A DNA stretch of 64,000 nucleotides from Haloarcula salinisoli. Its GTDB lineage: Archaea; Halobacteriota; Halobacteria; Halobacteriales; Haloarculaceae. How positions within the stretch are numbered: position 1 is the first letter of the stretch; the number at the start of each line of letters is the position of its first letter. The notes beneath the pieces are model-generated. The model was not told the origin of the DNA. It did no database searches and worked only from the letters and a program-made list of their open reading frames with translations. The position numbers and the translations under genes are program-made. Of the stretch, positions 1-9,091 are shown one piece after another. The DNA lies in NCBI RefSeq assembly GCF_019599405.1, contig NZ_RKLQ01000005.1, positions 62,001 to 126,000 on the forward strand. Direction: 5' to 3'.

Positions 1-342
1 CAAGCCAGCACGGACACAGCTGCCCAAACACCGTCACAGACGGTACCCGATGAGACTCGAGAAGAATTGCATGAGCGCGAACTCTCGCTGGAAGAGCACC
101 CGGAAAAAGACGTTCTACAGGACAGAGCACGCTCCCAGGAGACATCGCCTTCCACACCCTCACCAGAGAACAAACGCGACAAATCCCGCGCTCAGGAGCG
201 ACAGTCGGAGTCAGTGCTAAGCCGTGAAGCTGACTCAACCGCTGCAGAAGACAACGAGCGGGAACGAGAATTAGAACCTGAGGCAGAGTCAGAACGAGAA
301 CCGGAACCTGAGCGGGACATGGACCGGACGATGGGCGGGTGA
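1..342 (+). CDS. C-terminal end of an acidic charged protein (5' partial)
   Basis: The reading frame is open from the first base to the TGA at 340-342, so the start lies outside the window. The visible 113 residues are rich in Glu, Arg, Ser and Asp, with a repetitive tail of the type EREPEPER. I see no domain. The stop is 6 nt before the coupling ATPase gene, so the two are probably co-transcribed, and this is likely the tail of another protein of the same conjugation-like module. Only its charge and low complexity can be described. Confidence 0.6.
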   Translation, partial: QASTDTAAQTPSQTVPDETREELHERELSLEEHPEKDVLQDRARSQETSPSTPSPENKRDKSRAQERQSESVLSREADSTAAEDNERERELEPEAESEREPEPERDMDRTMGG

Positions 343-348
343 TACACT

Positions 349-2970
349 ATGAGCTCGAGTTCTGATTCCTCACACACTCCACCCGGACAACAGTCCGCAG
401 AGGTGCCCCAGAGTCTCAAGTACGACGATGTCACCTCCTTCCTGTGGGCCGCGGTAATGCTGCTGTTCCCACCTATGTGGGTCGATAGCGACAAGCCGCT
501 GCACAAACGGTTCTGGGCCTGGCGCTACATCTACAGCGGTTTCTTCCTCGTCAGCGCGATTTTCTTTGCCCCTGAACTACTTGCCGGTGACTACGACTGG
601 TTGTTCTTGTTCCCGTTTGCCCATGTCGTCGCTGCGTTGTCGCTCGCTGGGCTCTTCGCTGGCTATCCGATGCCTGGCCTCTCGCTCCCGTTGGTGAGCT
701 ATCAGACCACCGTTGTACTCTACGGTACAGGGATTGTCCTTACGCTCTCTGGCGATGCACTCCGCCGGACGTCGCCGGCGATGTTCGCTCGTAACCCCTG
801 GGACTCCGAGGACGGTGAATCAGTCGTCCCGCTCGAAGAGGTCGCGAACAAGGACGACGATGCCGACACGCCGCCGACCCTCGATCAGGATATCTCGACG
901 GCTGTCATCGGTGAGACGGGGAGTGGGAAAACGACGATGATGCGGCTGCTAGCCTACCAGTTCCCCTACGACCGCGATACTGCAGTCATCGCTCACGACA
1001 CTGGCGAAGAGTTCCAGCAGTTCTACACGGACCTCGGGTTCGACGTCAAGCGTATCAGTGCGACCGACAGTGACGTTGTCTGGAATCTGTTCCAAGATGC
1101 TGAGAGTGAATCGGAGTTTCGCGAGGTAGCTGGCGCTATCTTCGGGGAGCCCGACGGCCACAATCCGTTCCATCGGCCAGCGAAGCAGACATTCCAGGAT
1201 ATGCTCATGTACCTCCATCTGGAGGCCCAGCGAAACAACCGCCGGCAGGACCTCTGTCATACAGATATCGTCTCGCTACTCGATCAGGGCCACTACGCAC
1301 TCAAAGAGGCCCTCGACGAGTACGACCGACTCGAGTCTGGCCACATCGATCCTGACAAGGGAAAGGGAGCGCAGAATGTCTACCAGACACTGCGGGAAAA
1401 CGTTCGTCCGGTCTTCGTCGACGACTTCGCCGACTACGGCCAGTTCTCCCTGGAAGAGTATATCAAAAACCCTGATGGGCGCGTGTTGATCATCGACTCC
1501 GACCCGTCGCGAATGGAAACGCTCGGGCCGATGTATCAACTGCTGCTCGACTGGTCGATTCGGTATGCGATGAATTCGCCGAACCCGACGGTCCACATCC
1601 TCGACGAAATCGATGCGCTGCCGTCGCTTACACAGGTGACGAACCTGACGGCCCGTGGACGCAAAAACAAGGCCCGCGCGCTGATCGGTGTTCAGACCAT
1701 CGGCCAGCTCGAAGATACGTACAGTACTATCTCCGGCATCGTGGGCAACTGTCCACAGGGCGTCTACTTCGGTCCCGGTGACGCCGAGTCGACTGAATTC
1801 GTCCTCGATGAACTCGGCGAACGACGACAGCTGGACCGCACTGAAATGGTCGCGATGAGTCACCAGGGGCGCAACGAGTCGGCTCGCTCCCAGTCCCGTG
1901 ATACGTACAAGGAGAAGGACAAGACACCGATCACGTCGGGTCTCCTACGCGACTTTGAACCTGGGGAGTGCATCGTTGTCTCTCGAACGACGTGGTGGCA
2001 CGGACAATCGTATGAACTCCACGAGGTTCGTGATGATCTCCCAGAGATGGGGGCCGAGTCACCGGCTACGCGACATACCGAAGACGAGGATGATGAAGAT
2101 CTGGAGGACCACGACAGCTGGATGGCGCTAGCTCGGTCGAAAGCCGCCGACCTAACTGGCGACACCGACGACGCTGATAGTACCGATGACTCTGGCGACA
2201 TTGACGGCGAAATGCTGACTACGGGGGATGAATCAGATAGCGGCCCAGCAGTCTGGGCAGAAGAGACTGACGCTACCCCGTATCGTACGTTTACCCAGGG
2301 TGGCTGGGAACAGACCCTCGGTCGGCTTGACCTTCAGGAACCACCGATTACGGAAAAACAGAACGTCGACGCTATCCGCGACATCGCAACAATGCTTGAC
2401 GACCGAGTCCTAACGCTTCCAGAATCCGTAGCTGTCACTGAAATACGAGAGCTCTTAGCCGATATCGTGGCTCACACTGACCTCTCGGAAACACAAACCT
2501 TGGAGATCGTGACTGACCGAACTGAAATACTGCGAGTCAACGAGCAGTTCGAACAGTCCTTCGCCCAAGGTGCGCCAGAGGGTTCCCCACTGACAGGTAG
2601 TACTGCGAAAGAACCCTTCGCTCAAGATACCGGTGAGATCAACACCGCGTCGGTGTCGGAGTCAACGACTGTTGAGGCGGGAGATAGTGACCAAGACCCA
2701 GCGAGCCCTAGATCGGCGGAGGAGTCTCCGACCGATGACGCTGCTCAATCCGATACCGCACCAGACACTCAGACTGACGACCAGCAATCCACCCTTGATG
2801 AGCTAGATGAGAAACTCTCTGATGACACTGCCAATCATACTGAGTCCACCACTGCCACTGACTCAAAGGATGTCGACGACACCACCGACGAAGCCGTCGA
2901 TGCCACAATCACGGACGAAAAAGAAAATGACGACGATGGTCACACCACGAGCGCCTCTGACTTCATGTAG
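349..2970 (+). CDS. VirD4/TraD-like type IV coupling ATPase
   Basis: 873 residues. The N-terminal 135 residues hold several hydrophobic segments (about 29-43, 60-78, 81-105, 118-135), followed by a cytosolic ATPase. Walker A is GETGSGKTT at 188-196 and Walker B is HILDEID at 416-422. This layout of membrane anchor plus FtsK/TraD-type ATPase is that of coupling proteins which bring DNA to a type IV secretion channel. The last 300 residues form a very acidic, Asp/Glu/Ser/Thr-rich tail, probably a disordered partner-binding region. It follows the upstream gene by 6 nt. No relaxase or VirB4 gene is in the window, so the rest of the transfer region probably lies to the left. Confidence 0.8.
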   Translation: MSSSSDSSHTPPGQQSAEVPQSLKYDDVTSFLWAAVMLLFPPMWVDSDKPLHKRFWAWRYIYSGFFLVSAIFFAPELLAGDYDWLFLFPFAHVVAALSLAGLFAGYPMPGLSLPLVSYQTTVVLYGTGIVLTLSGDALRRTSPAMFARNPWDSEDGESVVPLEEVANKDDDADTPPTLDQDISTAVIGETGSGKTTMMRLLAYQFPYDRDTAVIAHDTGEEFQQFYTDLGFDVKRISATDSDVVWNLFQDAESESEFREVAGAIFGEPDGHNPFHRPAKQTFQDMLMYLHLEAQRNNRRQDLCHTDIVSLLDQGHYALKEALDEYDRLESGHIDPDKGKGAQNVYQTLRENVRPVFVDDFADYGQFSLEEYIKNPDGRVLIIDSDPSRMETLGPMYQLLLDWSIRYAMNSPNPTVHILDEIDALPSLTQVTNLTARGRKNKARALIGVQTIGQLEDTYSTISGIVGNCPQGVYFGPGDAESTEFVLDELGERRQLDRTEMVAMSHQGRNESARSQSRDTYKEKDKTPITSGLLRDFEPGECIVVSRTTWWHGQSYELHEVRDDLPEMGAESPATRHTEDEDDEDLEDHDSWMALARSKAADLTGDTDDADSTDDSGDIDGEMLTTGDESDSGPAVWAEETDATPYRTFTQGGWEQTLGRLDLQEPPITEKQNVDAIRDIATMLDDRVLTLPESVAVTEIRELLADIVAHTDLSETQTLEIVTDRTEILRVNEQFEQSFAQGAPEGSPLTGSTAKEPFAQDTGEINTASVSESTTVEAGDSDQDPASPRSAEESPTDDAAQSDTAPDTQTDDQQSTLDELDEKLSDDTANHTESTTATDSKDVDDTTDEAVDATITDEKENDDDGHTTSASDFM

Positions 2971-3480
2971 CTGACCCACAGCACGTCCAGATACTCCCGT
3001 CCTTCATTGGTTACAAAGTTTATATTTGCCTTTACTCTACGATTCTGTGCCGGATGTTTTTGAGTTCCACGATGCCACCTCCTGAACCGGCTGGCTACGA
3101 TTAATATAATATTATTAGTAGAGTCATTCAATCCAACTGATTTACGTCGATATTCGCCAAAATTCGCAAGACGGCAGCAGTGTGATTCATTTTTGCATCA
3201 GTTGAGTATTCAACTGATTCACATCAAAACGCAAGACTGCGGCCGGATACAATCAAAGTGAATCGTTCCTTTATCTTGCCCCATAGGAAATTGCCGAGGC
3301 GCGCCAGATTACTGACAGTACCTATCACGCTCGCAACATAGAACGGCGCCGCGTCGAATCCCGGGCGGACCAGTCGAAGCAGTGCCGGCAGCCCCACCGT
3401 TTCGGACCCCTTAGCAACCGAATATTTCTGCCCTTGACGCCCCCCAGCTGTGGGGCGGGACCACGCCCGCTACTGCAGGC
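2971..3480. other. AT-rich gene-free region with inverted and direct repeats
   Basis: There is no credible gene here. It is clearly more AT-rich than its surroundings (a TA-rich run near 3102-3120). ATCAGTTGA at 3197-3205 and TCAACTGAT at 3210-3218 form a perfect 9-bp inverted repeat, and the half-site CAACTGATTTAC occurs again near 3135-3146. A longer imperfect direct repeat (about 3127-3177 and 3208-3246) ends each time in CGCAAGAC. Iterons of a replication origin or operator sites are both possible; nothing decides between them. Confidence 0.45.
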
Positions 3481-3600
3481 ATGGTGGACCGCCGCGAGGC
3501 GCGCGATAGCGCCGAGCGAAGCGCCCCGTCGGCGCCGCGCGCCGACACGTTCCACCCAATCATCAATGCTTTCTCGCCAAGCCGGCAGCCCAGCGCTGCC
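3481..3600. repeat. Dispersed repeat A, copy 1
   Basis: GC-rich block sharing the phrases TGGACCGCCG, GCGCCGAGCGAAGCG, GGCGCCGCGCGCCGACACGT and CCGGCAGCC with blocks at 4484, 6728 and 10349. It lies between genes, and the ORFs that cross it differ from copy to copy. Function unknown; it could be the remains of an IS end or a MITE. Confidence 0.55.
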
Positions 3601-3858
3601 GCATCCATCAGACAGCTAGGTTGTCTCCCGACAGGCAACCCACCTGTTCCTATGTTCCAGGCCGCTGGTTGGGTAGACAAGAGTGTCGGTCAGTGCCCGG
3701 TACAACTCCTCACCGCAGGTGATATCGTAATCTACCGAGCTGTCCGATACCAACTAGCGACATTGACGTGGAGAACGTCGCCGACGATTTAGCAGGGAGC
3801 GATAGCCACCACTATGCCCACCCACAAAGAACTTGTAATCAGGAATGAACGACTGAGC

Positions 3859-4476
3859 ATGGACCGTCGTTCGTTCCTCGCGACGACCGCCATACTCGGT
3901 GGCTTGGCTGGGTGTTCTTCTACGCAAACGACCACAGAAACAGAACGCGGTACTCGAACGACCACGACACCAGAGCACACTGCTCGAGTGACCCAGAGCA
4001 AGACAGCTACGGCTACACCGGAAACGCCAGAACGTGAACGACCGACCTGTGTCGACCCAACCCGCCCGGACCCAGACAGCGGGAGCGAAGCGGTCGACCC
4101 GGTAGCGTACCCAGATACCCGACCCGAAGTCAGCGAGAGCAGCGCTTTGGCGGAGTATATCGCCGCATATGAGACCGCCTATAGGACCAACTGGTTGCTC
4201 GAAGAGCATGGGAGTGAACTGACCGACGTTTATTTTGGCGTCGGTGATCCCACATATTTCGATTCACTGCCGGCGTCGGTCACCGGCCGACTCCAATACA
4301 CCTACGGATTTGAGCTCGAGTCGGCTATTGCCGACTCTCCGACCATCTATGCGTCGTACTACGTCGACGACGCAGTCGTCGTTCGGGCAGAGCATCGGGG
4401 CTGGTTGCGGGACGAAGATGTTCTGGAACCGAATCCACTCGACAGCGGACATGTCCTAGAGTGCTTTGCTGAGTGA
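3859..4476 (+). CDS. Tat-exported lipoprotein, unknown function
   Basis: 205 residues if started at the ATG just before DRRSFLATTAILGGLAGC, a twin-arginine signal ending in a lipobox (LAGC). A longer frame begins at 3814, but the signal peptide decides for 3859. After the lipidated Cys comes a Thr/Ser/Glu-rich linker of about 60 residues, typical of surface-anchored haloarchaeal proteins, then a globular domain of about 110 residues that I do not recognise. It stands alone between copies 1 and 2 of repeat A. Confidence 0.75.
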   Translation: MDRRSFLATTAILGGLAGCSSTQTTTETERGTRTTTTPEHTARVTQSKTATATPETPERERPTCVDPTRPDPDSGSEAVDPVAYPDTRPEVSESSALAEYIAAYETAYRTNWLLEEHGSELTDVYFGVGDPTYFDSLPASVTGRLQYTYGFELESAIADSPTIYASYYVDDAVVVRAEHRGWLRDEDVLEPNPLDSGHVLECFAE

Positions 4477-4483
4477 ACTCGAC

Positions 4484-4664
4484 GGACCGCCCCGAGGTAC
4501 GTGACAGCGCCGAGCGAAGCGTCCCGTCGTCCTCGCGAGCGACAGCAAGCGAGGGCTCAACAGACGAGCACAGCGAGTCTGTCGGTGGCGCCGCGCGCCG
4601 TCACGTGCCACTGGGGAAAAGGCCTCTCAAGCCCGGCCGGCAGCCCCACGCTCGAGACACTTAC
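4484..4664. repeat. Dispersed repeat A, copy 2
   Basis: Shares GCGCCGAGCGAAGCGTCCCG, AGCGAGTCTGTCGGTGGCGC and CGGCCGGCAGCCCCAC with the other A copies. It begins immediately after the stop of the lipoprotein gene. Confidence 0.55.
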
Positions 4665-4709
4665 GAACCCCCCTCGGTAGAGTGAAAAATTGAGAACTGC
4701 AGACCGCAG

Positions 4710-4850
4710 TTAGCCGACGAGTTCGACCACCGTCGCGGCGTTCGCGAGTGCGGTCGTAATCATCACCACCCACTGCAACAGGGTCGTGATGACCGTCCGT
4801 CGGTGCTTCTCAGCCGCTGCCTTTTTGACGCGTGAGACTATAGACAACAA
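4710..4850 (-). CDS. Possible small membrane peptide (46 aa)
   Basis: A short frame from TTG at 4850 to TAA at 4710-4712. It encodes a basic N-terminus (KKAAAEKHRRT) followed by a hydrophobic stretch (VITTLLQWVVMITTALANAA), the pattern of a one-helix membrane peptide. The start codon is weak and no relative is visible here, so this may be a remnant. Confidence 0.3.
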   Translation of the reverse strand: MLSIVSRVKKAAAEKHRRTVITTLLQWVVMITTALANAATVVELVG

Positions 4851-5075
4851 TGTAATTTGGTTCCGATGGGGCGTGTCTCTGCGTCCCCACTTTCACATCG
4901 TCGAGTGCCAACTGCGCCCACGCCCCGGGGGCTGGTCACGCGTCACGACCAGTGGGGCGACTCGGTACGACTGACACCCCCACCGCACGGGGGTGCCGGG
5001 TCCGCGAGGACCCACCCGAATTCTTTGAGGCCCATCGGGAGTCATGGCGCTCGTCCAAGCGCTGACCGATGGCGG

Positions 5076-5320
5076 TGGAACCTCCCCTTCAGGGGAGGAG
5101 TCCACCGGCAGACCGAAGCGCGCCGGATGGCAAGTCGCGGGTGAGCCTGCGAACCCGCGACCGACGCCCTTGACCCCGATGGGCCGAAAATACCGAGGCC
5201 ACCGGCCTCGTGGGAAGCCGCCGGCGGCGCAGGCCGCCGAAGGCGGCTGAGCCGTCTCCGACAGCGCGGGGTCCCGTCCGTCGGCGGTGTGGGAAGCTCC
5301 CCTTCAGGTGAGGAGTCCCC
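5076..5320. mobile_element. Hairpin-bounded unit, possible IS200/IS605-derived element
   Basis: A hairpin CCTCCCCTTCAGGGGAGG at 5081-5098 is nearly repeated in direct orientation at 5297-5314 (CTCCCCTTCAGGTGAGG). Both are preceded by GGAA and followed by AGTCC. CCTTCAGGGG hairpins of this kind mark ends of haloarchaeal IS200/IS605 elements, and another occurs at 16086. The 200 bp between the hairpins is GC-rich and holds no gene. It may be a transposase-less derivative or two solo ends. The flanks 4851-5075 and 5321-5588 hold nothing I can assign. Confidence 0.4.
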
Positions 5321-5588
5321 ACGCCGGCGACGCAACGGCAACACCGCGCCGAGAGAGAAGCCTGGAGGTTGTGGCGGGACGGTGGTGGTGTTCGTGACAG
5401 TGGGTGTCACGCTGTTCCGCCTGCTGGAATAGCCGTCAGTTGGCGACCTAGCCAGCTAACAGACGAACCACTATGCATCCGGCGACAGCTGCCCCTGCCG
5501 GCTGCCCGACCGACTCGACGATAGAGTATATTCTGGCACACGAGATACAAGATAAGATTTAGAATGCCAGCGGCCGGGAATAAAATCG

Positions 5589-6719
5589 ATGACAGAGCCA
5601 CGCTTGGTCGCCGTGGGTCTCGCTGGACTCTGCCTGCTCGGGGCGGTCTATGGTCTCACGCCCGCCACCTTATCGCCGGCGCCAACCGAACAATCCGAGC
5701 CGACAACGGAGAACGCGACTGAACCCAGGCCAGACCAAGCCTCGACGAGCGCTCTCGCGATGGAGCCCACTCGCCTCGAGAAGCGCTACACGCTCGATAC
5801 GGCCGCCGTCAACCGGACGGAGGCCAGCCAGATTAACGACTCGCTCGGGACGTTCTACGAGCGTCTCGCCAAGAACCGGTCCCAGCGACGGAACCGAACC
5901 GCCGCGCTCGCGTCCGATATCTGCAGCCGAGCCGACCCCATCGACCCAGCTGCTATCGAGTCCACTGCGATACCCGCTGCTCGGGACGACCACCTGGGCC
6001 AAGCGGCTGAGAGACTGGAGACGAACGGTATCGACCAGATTGACGCCGACCGAGTCCGGTCACGGATACAGCAAGGCGAGGCCCCCGACGAATACGCGCC
6101 CCTAGTGGCGACGTACAATCAGTACCACGCGGCGGCCTGCAACCTTGATATCGACCGACAGGCGACGGTTGACCGATTTTATCGAGCGACGTCCGCGCTG
6201 GGTATCGAGTTGCTGTTCGTCCAGTCTGGCGCCACCTACACGGTCACCGCATCGGTGCCACGCGACGACGTCCAGGCTCGTGCGATTGAAGCGCTCGACA
6301 GGCGCTTCGGTGACGCGGCGGTTCAGGTAGTGATGACCGAGTCCCATTGGGCGAGTCGTGGCGACCTCCGGAATCTGACCGACTACCTCCGTGAGCAGTA
6401 CCGAACAGCGGAGCTGCGCTATGACGGTGACATCGATCGAGCCATGCTTCGGGCCCGGATTGCTGCCGTCGACGCAGAGACCACCCTCGACGACGCACAG
6501 GTCCCAACGGGTGCCGACCGCGAGACGCTGGGGGCACTGCTCGAACGAGCCAACGAAAGCGAGCAGGTCAATTGTGTACTGAACCAGCGGGCTGACTGGG
6601 ACGACGTCGCCACACAGCTCGTTGAGATATCCGCTGACGGGGAGGTGACGGCCGCCGAGCTCGAGACACTACCCGACGAACCCCGAAAAGACGTTGTTGA
6701 GTGCCTCCAAGCCGACTGA
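5589..6719 (+). CDS. Exported or membrane-anchored protein, unknown function
   Basis: 376 residues. An N-terminal hydrophobic segment (about residues 6-24) is followed by a Thr/Glu/Pro-rich linker and about 300 acidic, mainly helical residues with several Cys. The first helix could be an uncleaved anchor or a Sec signal; there is no lipobox. I recognise no domain. It is a single gene in a region of alternating exported-protein genes and A repeats. Confidence 0.6.
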   Translation: MTEPRLVAVGLAGLCLLGAVYGLTPATLSPAPTEQSEPTTENATEPRPDQASTSALAMEPTRLEKRYTLDTAAVNRTEASQINDSLGTFYERLAKNRSQRRNRTAALASDICSRADPIDPAAIESTAIPAARDDHLGQAAERLETNGIDQIDADRVRSRIQQGEAPDEYAPLVATYNQYHAAACNLDIDRQATVDRFYRATSALGIELLFVQSGATYTVTASVPRDDVQARAIEALDRRFGDAAVQVVMTESHWASRGDLRNLTDYLREQYRTAELRYDGDIDRAMLRARIAAVDAETTLDDAQVPTGADRETLGALLERANESEQVNCVLNQRADWDDVATQLVEISADGEVTAAELETLPDEPRKDVVECLQAD

Positions 6720-6727
6720 ACCCCCAG

Positions 6728-6900
6728 CGGGGACCGCGCGCAACGCAGTGAGCACGGTGGACCGAAGCGAGGCCCGCGCTGCGCCGAGCACAGCGTGCCC
6801 TCGTCTTCGGGAGCGTCAGGGAGTGAGGACCCGGCAGACGAGCAAAGCGAGTCTGTCGGTGGCGCCGCACGCCGATAGGGCCACCAGTCACTGACCGGCT
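6728..6900. repeat. Dispersed repeat A, copy 3
   Basis: Starts 9 nt after the stop of the preceding gene. It shares CGCAACGCAGTGAGCACGG, GCGAGTCTGTCGGTGGCGCC and GACCGGCTGG with copies 2 and 4. Confidence 0.55.
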
Positions 6901-7050
6901 CAATCTCGACCGGCTGGCCCACATTCGGGGTGCCGGAAAGCGGAACTCTGGTGGATCCCTCGCAATTGGTAACTGACAGGTGCTACAAACTGAGGGCGCA
7001 GACCGCAGGATCGAGGGAAGATTTGAGATGGGTCTCCCCGTAGAGAGTGT

Positions 7051-7248
7051 ATGGATGTTGATGGACTGAAAGAAGTTGCTCCTCATTACATTGCGCTGGC
7101 GATTCTGGTCGTCCTCGTCCTGACGACCGTTGAAGCAGTTGTCGGCGAGCTCGGATTCTGGCCGGAATTAGCGATCGTTCTCGGTATCGCCGTCGCGTAT
7201 CGCCCGCTCGTTGTGCGACTCGGTGTCGCTCCCAGTGGCTGGCAGTAG
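7051..7248 (+). CDS. Small two-helix membrane protein
   Basis: 65 residues. Two hydrophobic helices (about 13-32 and 36-54) are linked by a short turn with an acidic residue; the ends are hydrophilic. Haloarchaea encode many such proteins of unknown role. There is no operon partner: the photolyase gene begins 134 nt downstream. The composition matches the neighbours and supports a real gene. Confidence 0.6.
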   Translation: MDVDGLKEVAPHYIALAILVVLVLTTVEAVVGELGFWPELAIVLGIAVAYRPLVVRLGVAPSGWQ

Positions 7249-7382
7249 CGTGTCGAATTTTTCTCACGACACCGCACTACCGACCGACAGCGCCAGACTG
7301 CGACACAAGCGATATACAGACTCGATTGCTACTACCGGAGGACGTTGTCTATCGACATCAGTGCCGTTCCGACACCACACAG

Positions 7383-8954
7383 ATGACTGCAGACGAGGAC
7401 ACCTTGGATCCCGAGCCCCCAGATTCGATCCCCACTGGCAAGGATGGCTGTGTCGTCTGGCACTGTCGCCAGCTACGGACCCGAGACCATCCAGCCCTCG
7501 CGTATGCAGCAACAGAATATTCGACGCTGCTCCCTGTCTTCGTGTTCGACCCATCGTTCTACGGGGCCGAGGGGTTGGCCTGCGATGCCCGCATCCAGTT
7601 CCTCCACGAGTCGATTGCGGATCTAGATGGCCAGTATCGCGACCGTGGTGGGGAGTTAACACTGTGTCACGGTGATCCAGTCCAGGTTCTCACAGCCTTC
7701 GCCGAGGCTGGGTGGGATATCGTCACGACAGCGGACCCGACCGGGCGGTATGGACTGCGACGGGATAATGCGGTGGCAGAGGCCTGTGATGTGACGTTCG
7801 TCGATGCCGACGGGCTCGTCCGGGGGATCGATGATTCACGCGACGGCTGGGCCGACCAGGCCGAGGCCTGGCTCACTGGGACGCAGTGCTCCTGGAGTGG
7901 CGACGACGTCACGCTTCGATCGCTCGACACATCGGTCACGACCGACCGCGTTGCAGATGCATACGATATCACGCCGGACAAACAACAGGTTCCGACAGGC
8001 GGGACGACAGCGGCACGGAAGCGTGTTATCGACTTTCTCGACCGGCTCGACAGCTATCCAGGGAGTATCTCCGCTCCCGCCGATGCACGGGCTGGTACCA
8101 GTCAACTCTCACCGTATCTTCGATTTGGCTGTCTCTCCGTTCGGGAGGTCTATCAAGCGGTAACCGAGTACGACGGCGCCGAACGAGCAACGGAGATGTT
8201 CCAGTCAAGGCTCTGGTGGAATCGTCATTACAATCAGAAACTGGTCGATTGGGCAGGCTGGATGGACGAGGCTGCGAATCCAGTGATGGAGGGGTTCCAC
8301 GATGACACACACGACCCAGCCCTCGTTGAGGCGTGGAAAGATGGCCAGACCGGCTATCCGATGGTGGATGCATCGATGCGGTGTCTGCAAGCGACTGGCT
8401 GGTTGAACTTCCGAATGCGAGCGATGTGTGCGTCGTTCCTCTGTGACCTGCTCCAGCAACCCTGGAAGATCGGCGCCGACTGGTTCTACTATCATCTCAT
8501 CGATGCTGACCCGGCGATCAACTACACCCAGTTCCAGATTCAGGCCGGGATGGATGGGACAAACATGCTACGGATCTACAACCCACGGAAACAGGTTCGG
8601 GAGAACGACTCGGATGGCGAATTTATCTATCAATGGGTGCCGGAGTTACAGGCACTACCAGTCGAGTATCTGGACCAACCAGAGAAGACGCCACTCCACG
8701 TGCAAGACGAGTGTGGCGTGACGATTGGCGAGACGTATCCGTATCCGATAGTCGAGTACGAGGCTGCTCGCGAAGCGATCGTCTCGAAATTCGAAGCCGT
8801 CCGAGACCAGGCCAAGCGTGCCTTGCAGAACGACAAGGTCGCACGTCGGATCTCGATGTCCCAACGTGGCCGTGTCGAGGATGCTCCCGGCCAGGAGCGG
8901 TCACAGGACGACGCTACGTCAGGGAGCACGCAGTCGTCACTATCCTCGTTTTGA
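7383..8954 (+). CDS. Cryptochrome/photolyase family protein
   Basis: 523 residues from the ATG at 7383; an upstream frame from 7326 has no support. The N-terminal half (about 20-180) is the alpha/beta antenna domain. The C-terminal half carries the FAD-binding helical domain, with the family signatures RLWWNRHYNQKL, TGYPMVDASMRCL, TGWLNFRMRAMCASFL and IYNPRKQ. Such proteins repair UV-induced pyrimidine dimers using light or act as light sensors. The region aligning with the usual N-W-Q-W/AG segment reads NYTQFQIQAG, which points to a divergent subgroup, so CPD repair is likely but not certain. The C-terminal 45 residues are a Ser/Gln-rich tail. Confidence 0.85.
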   Translation: MTADEDTLDPEPPDSIPTGKDGCVVWHCRQLRTRDHPALAYAATEYSTLLPVFVFDPSFYGAEGLACDARIQFLHESIADLDGQYRDRGGELTLCHGDPVQVLTAFAEAGWDIVTTADPTGRYGLRRDNAVAEACDVTFVDADGLVRGIDDSRDGWADQAEAWLTGTQCSWSGDDVTLRSLDTSVTTDRVADAYDITPDKQQVPTGGTTAARKRVIDFLDRLDSYPGSISAPADARAGTSQLSPYLRFGCLSVREVYQAVTEYDGAERATEMFQSRLWWNRHYNQKLVDWAGWMDEAANPVMEGFHDDTHDPALVEAWKDGQTGYPMVDASMRCLQATGWLNFRMRAMCASFLCDLLQQPWKIGADWFYYHLIDADPAINYTQFQIQAGMDGTNMLRIYNPRKQVRENDSDGEFIYQWVPELQALPVEYLDQPEKTPLHVQDECGVTIGETYPYPIVEYEAAREAIVSKFEAVRDQAKRALQNDKVARRISMSQRGRVEDAPGQERSQDDATSGSTQSSLSSF

Positions 8955-9091
8955 GATGCACGTGACAATGCACCACCGGGGCGAACGGACTCGGTAACGG
9001 GCATCTGGGCAGTGATAGTGATTGGTGAACGGCTGTCGACGAGATGCCCGAGTGGTCACTGACTCGATGGAGCGGTCCGTATACAGTCTCC

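Noticed and set aside
1276-1863. 195-codon frame on the minus strand
   Set aside because: Lies wholly within the coupling ATPase gene, opposite its Walker B region.
3301-3800. Several frames of 60-150 codons around repeat A copy 1
   Set aside because: They conflict with each other, cross the repeat, and have no start context or conserved feature.
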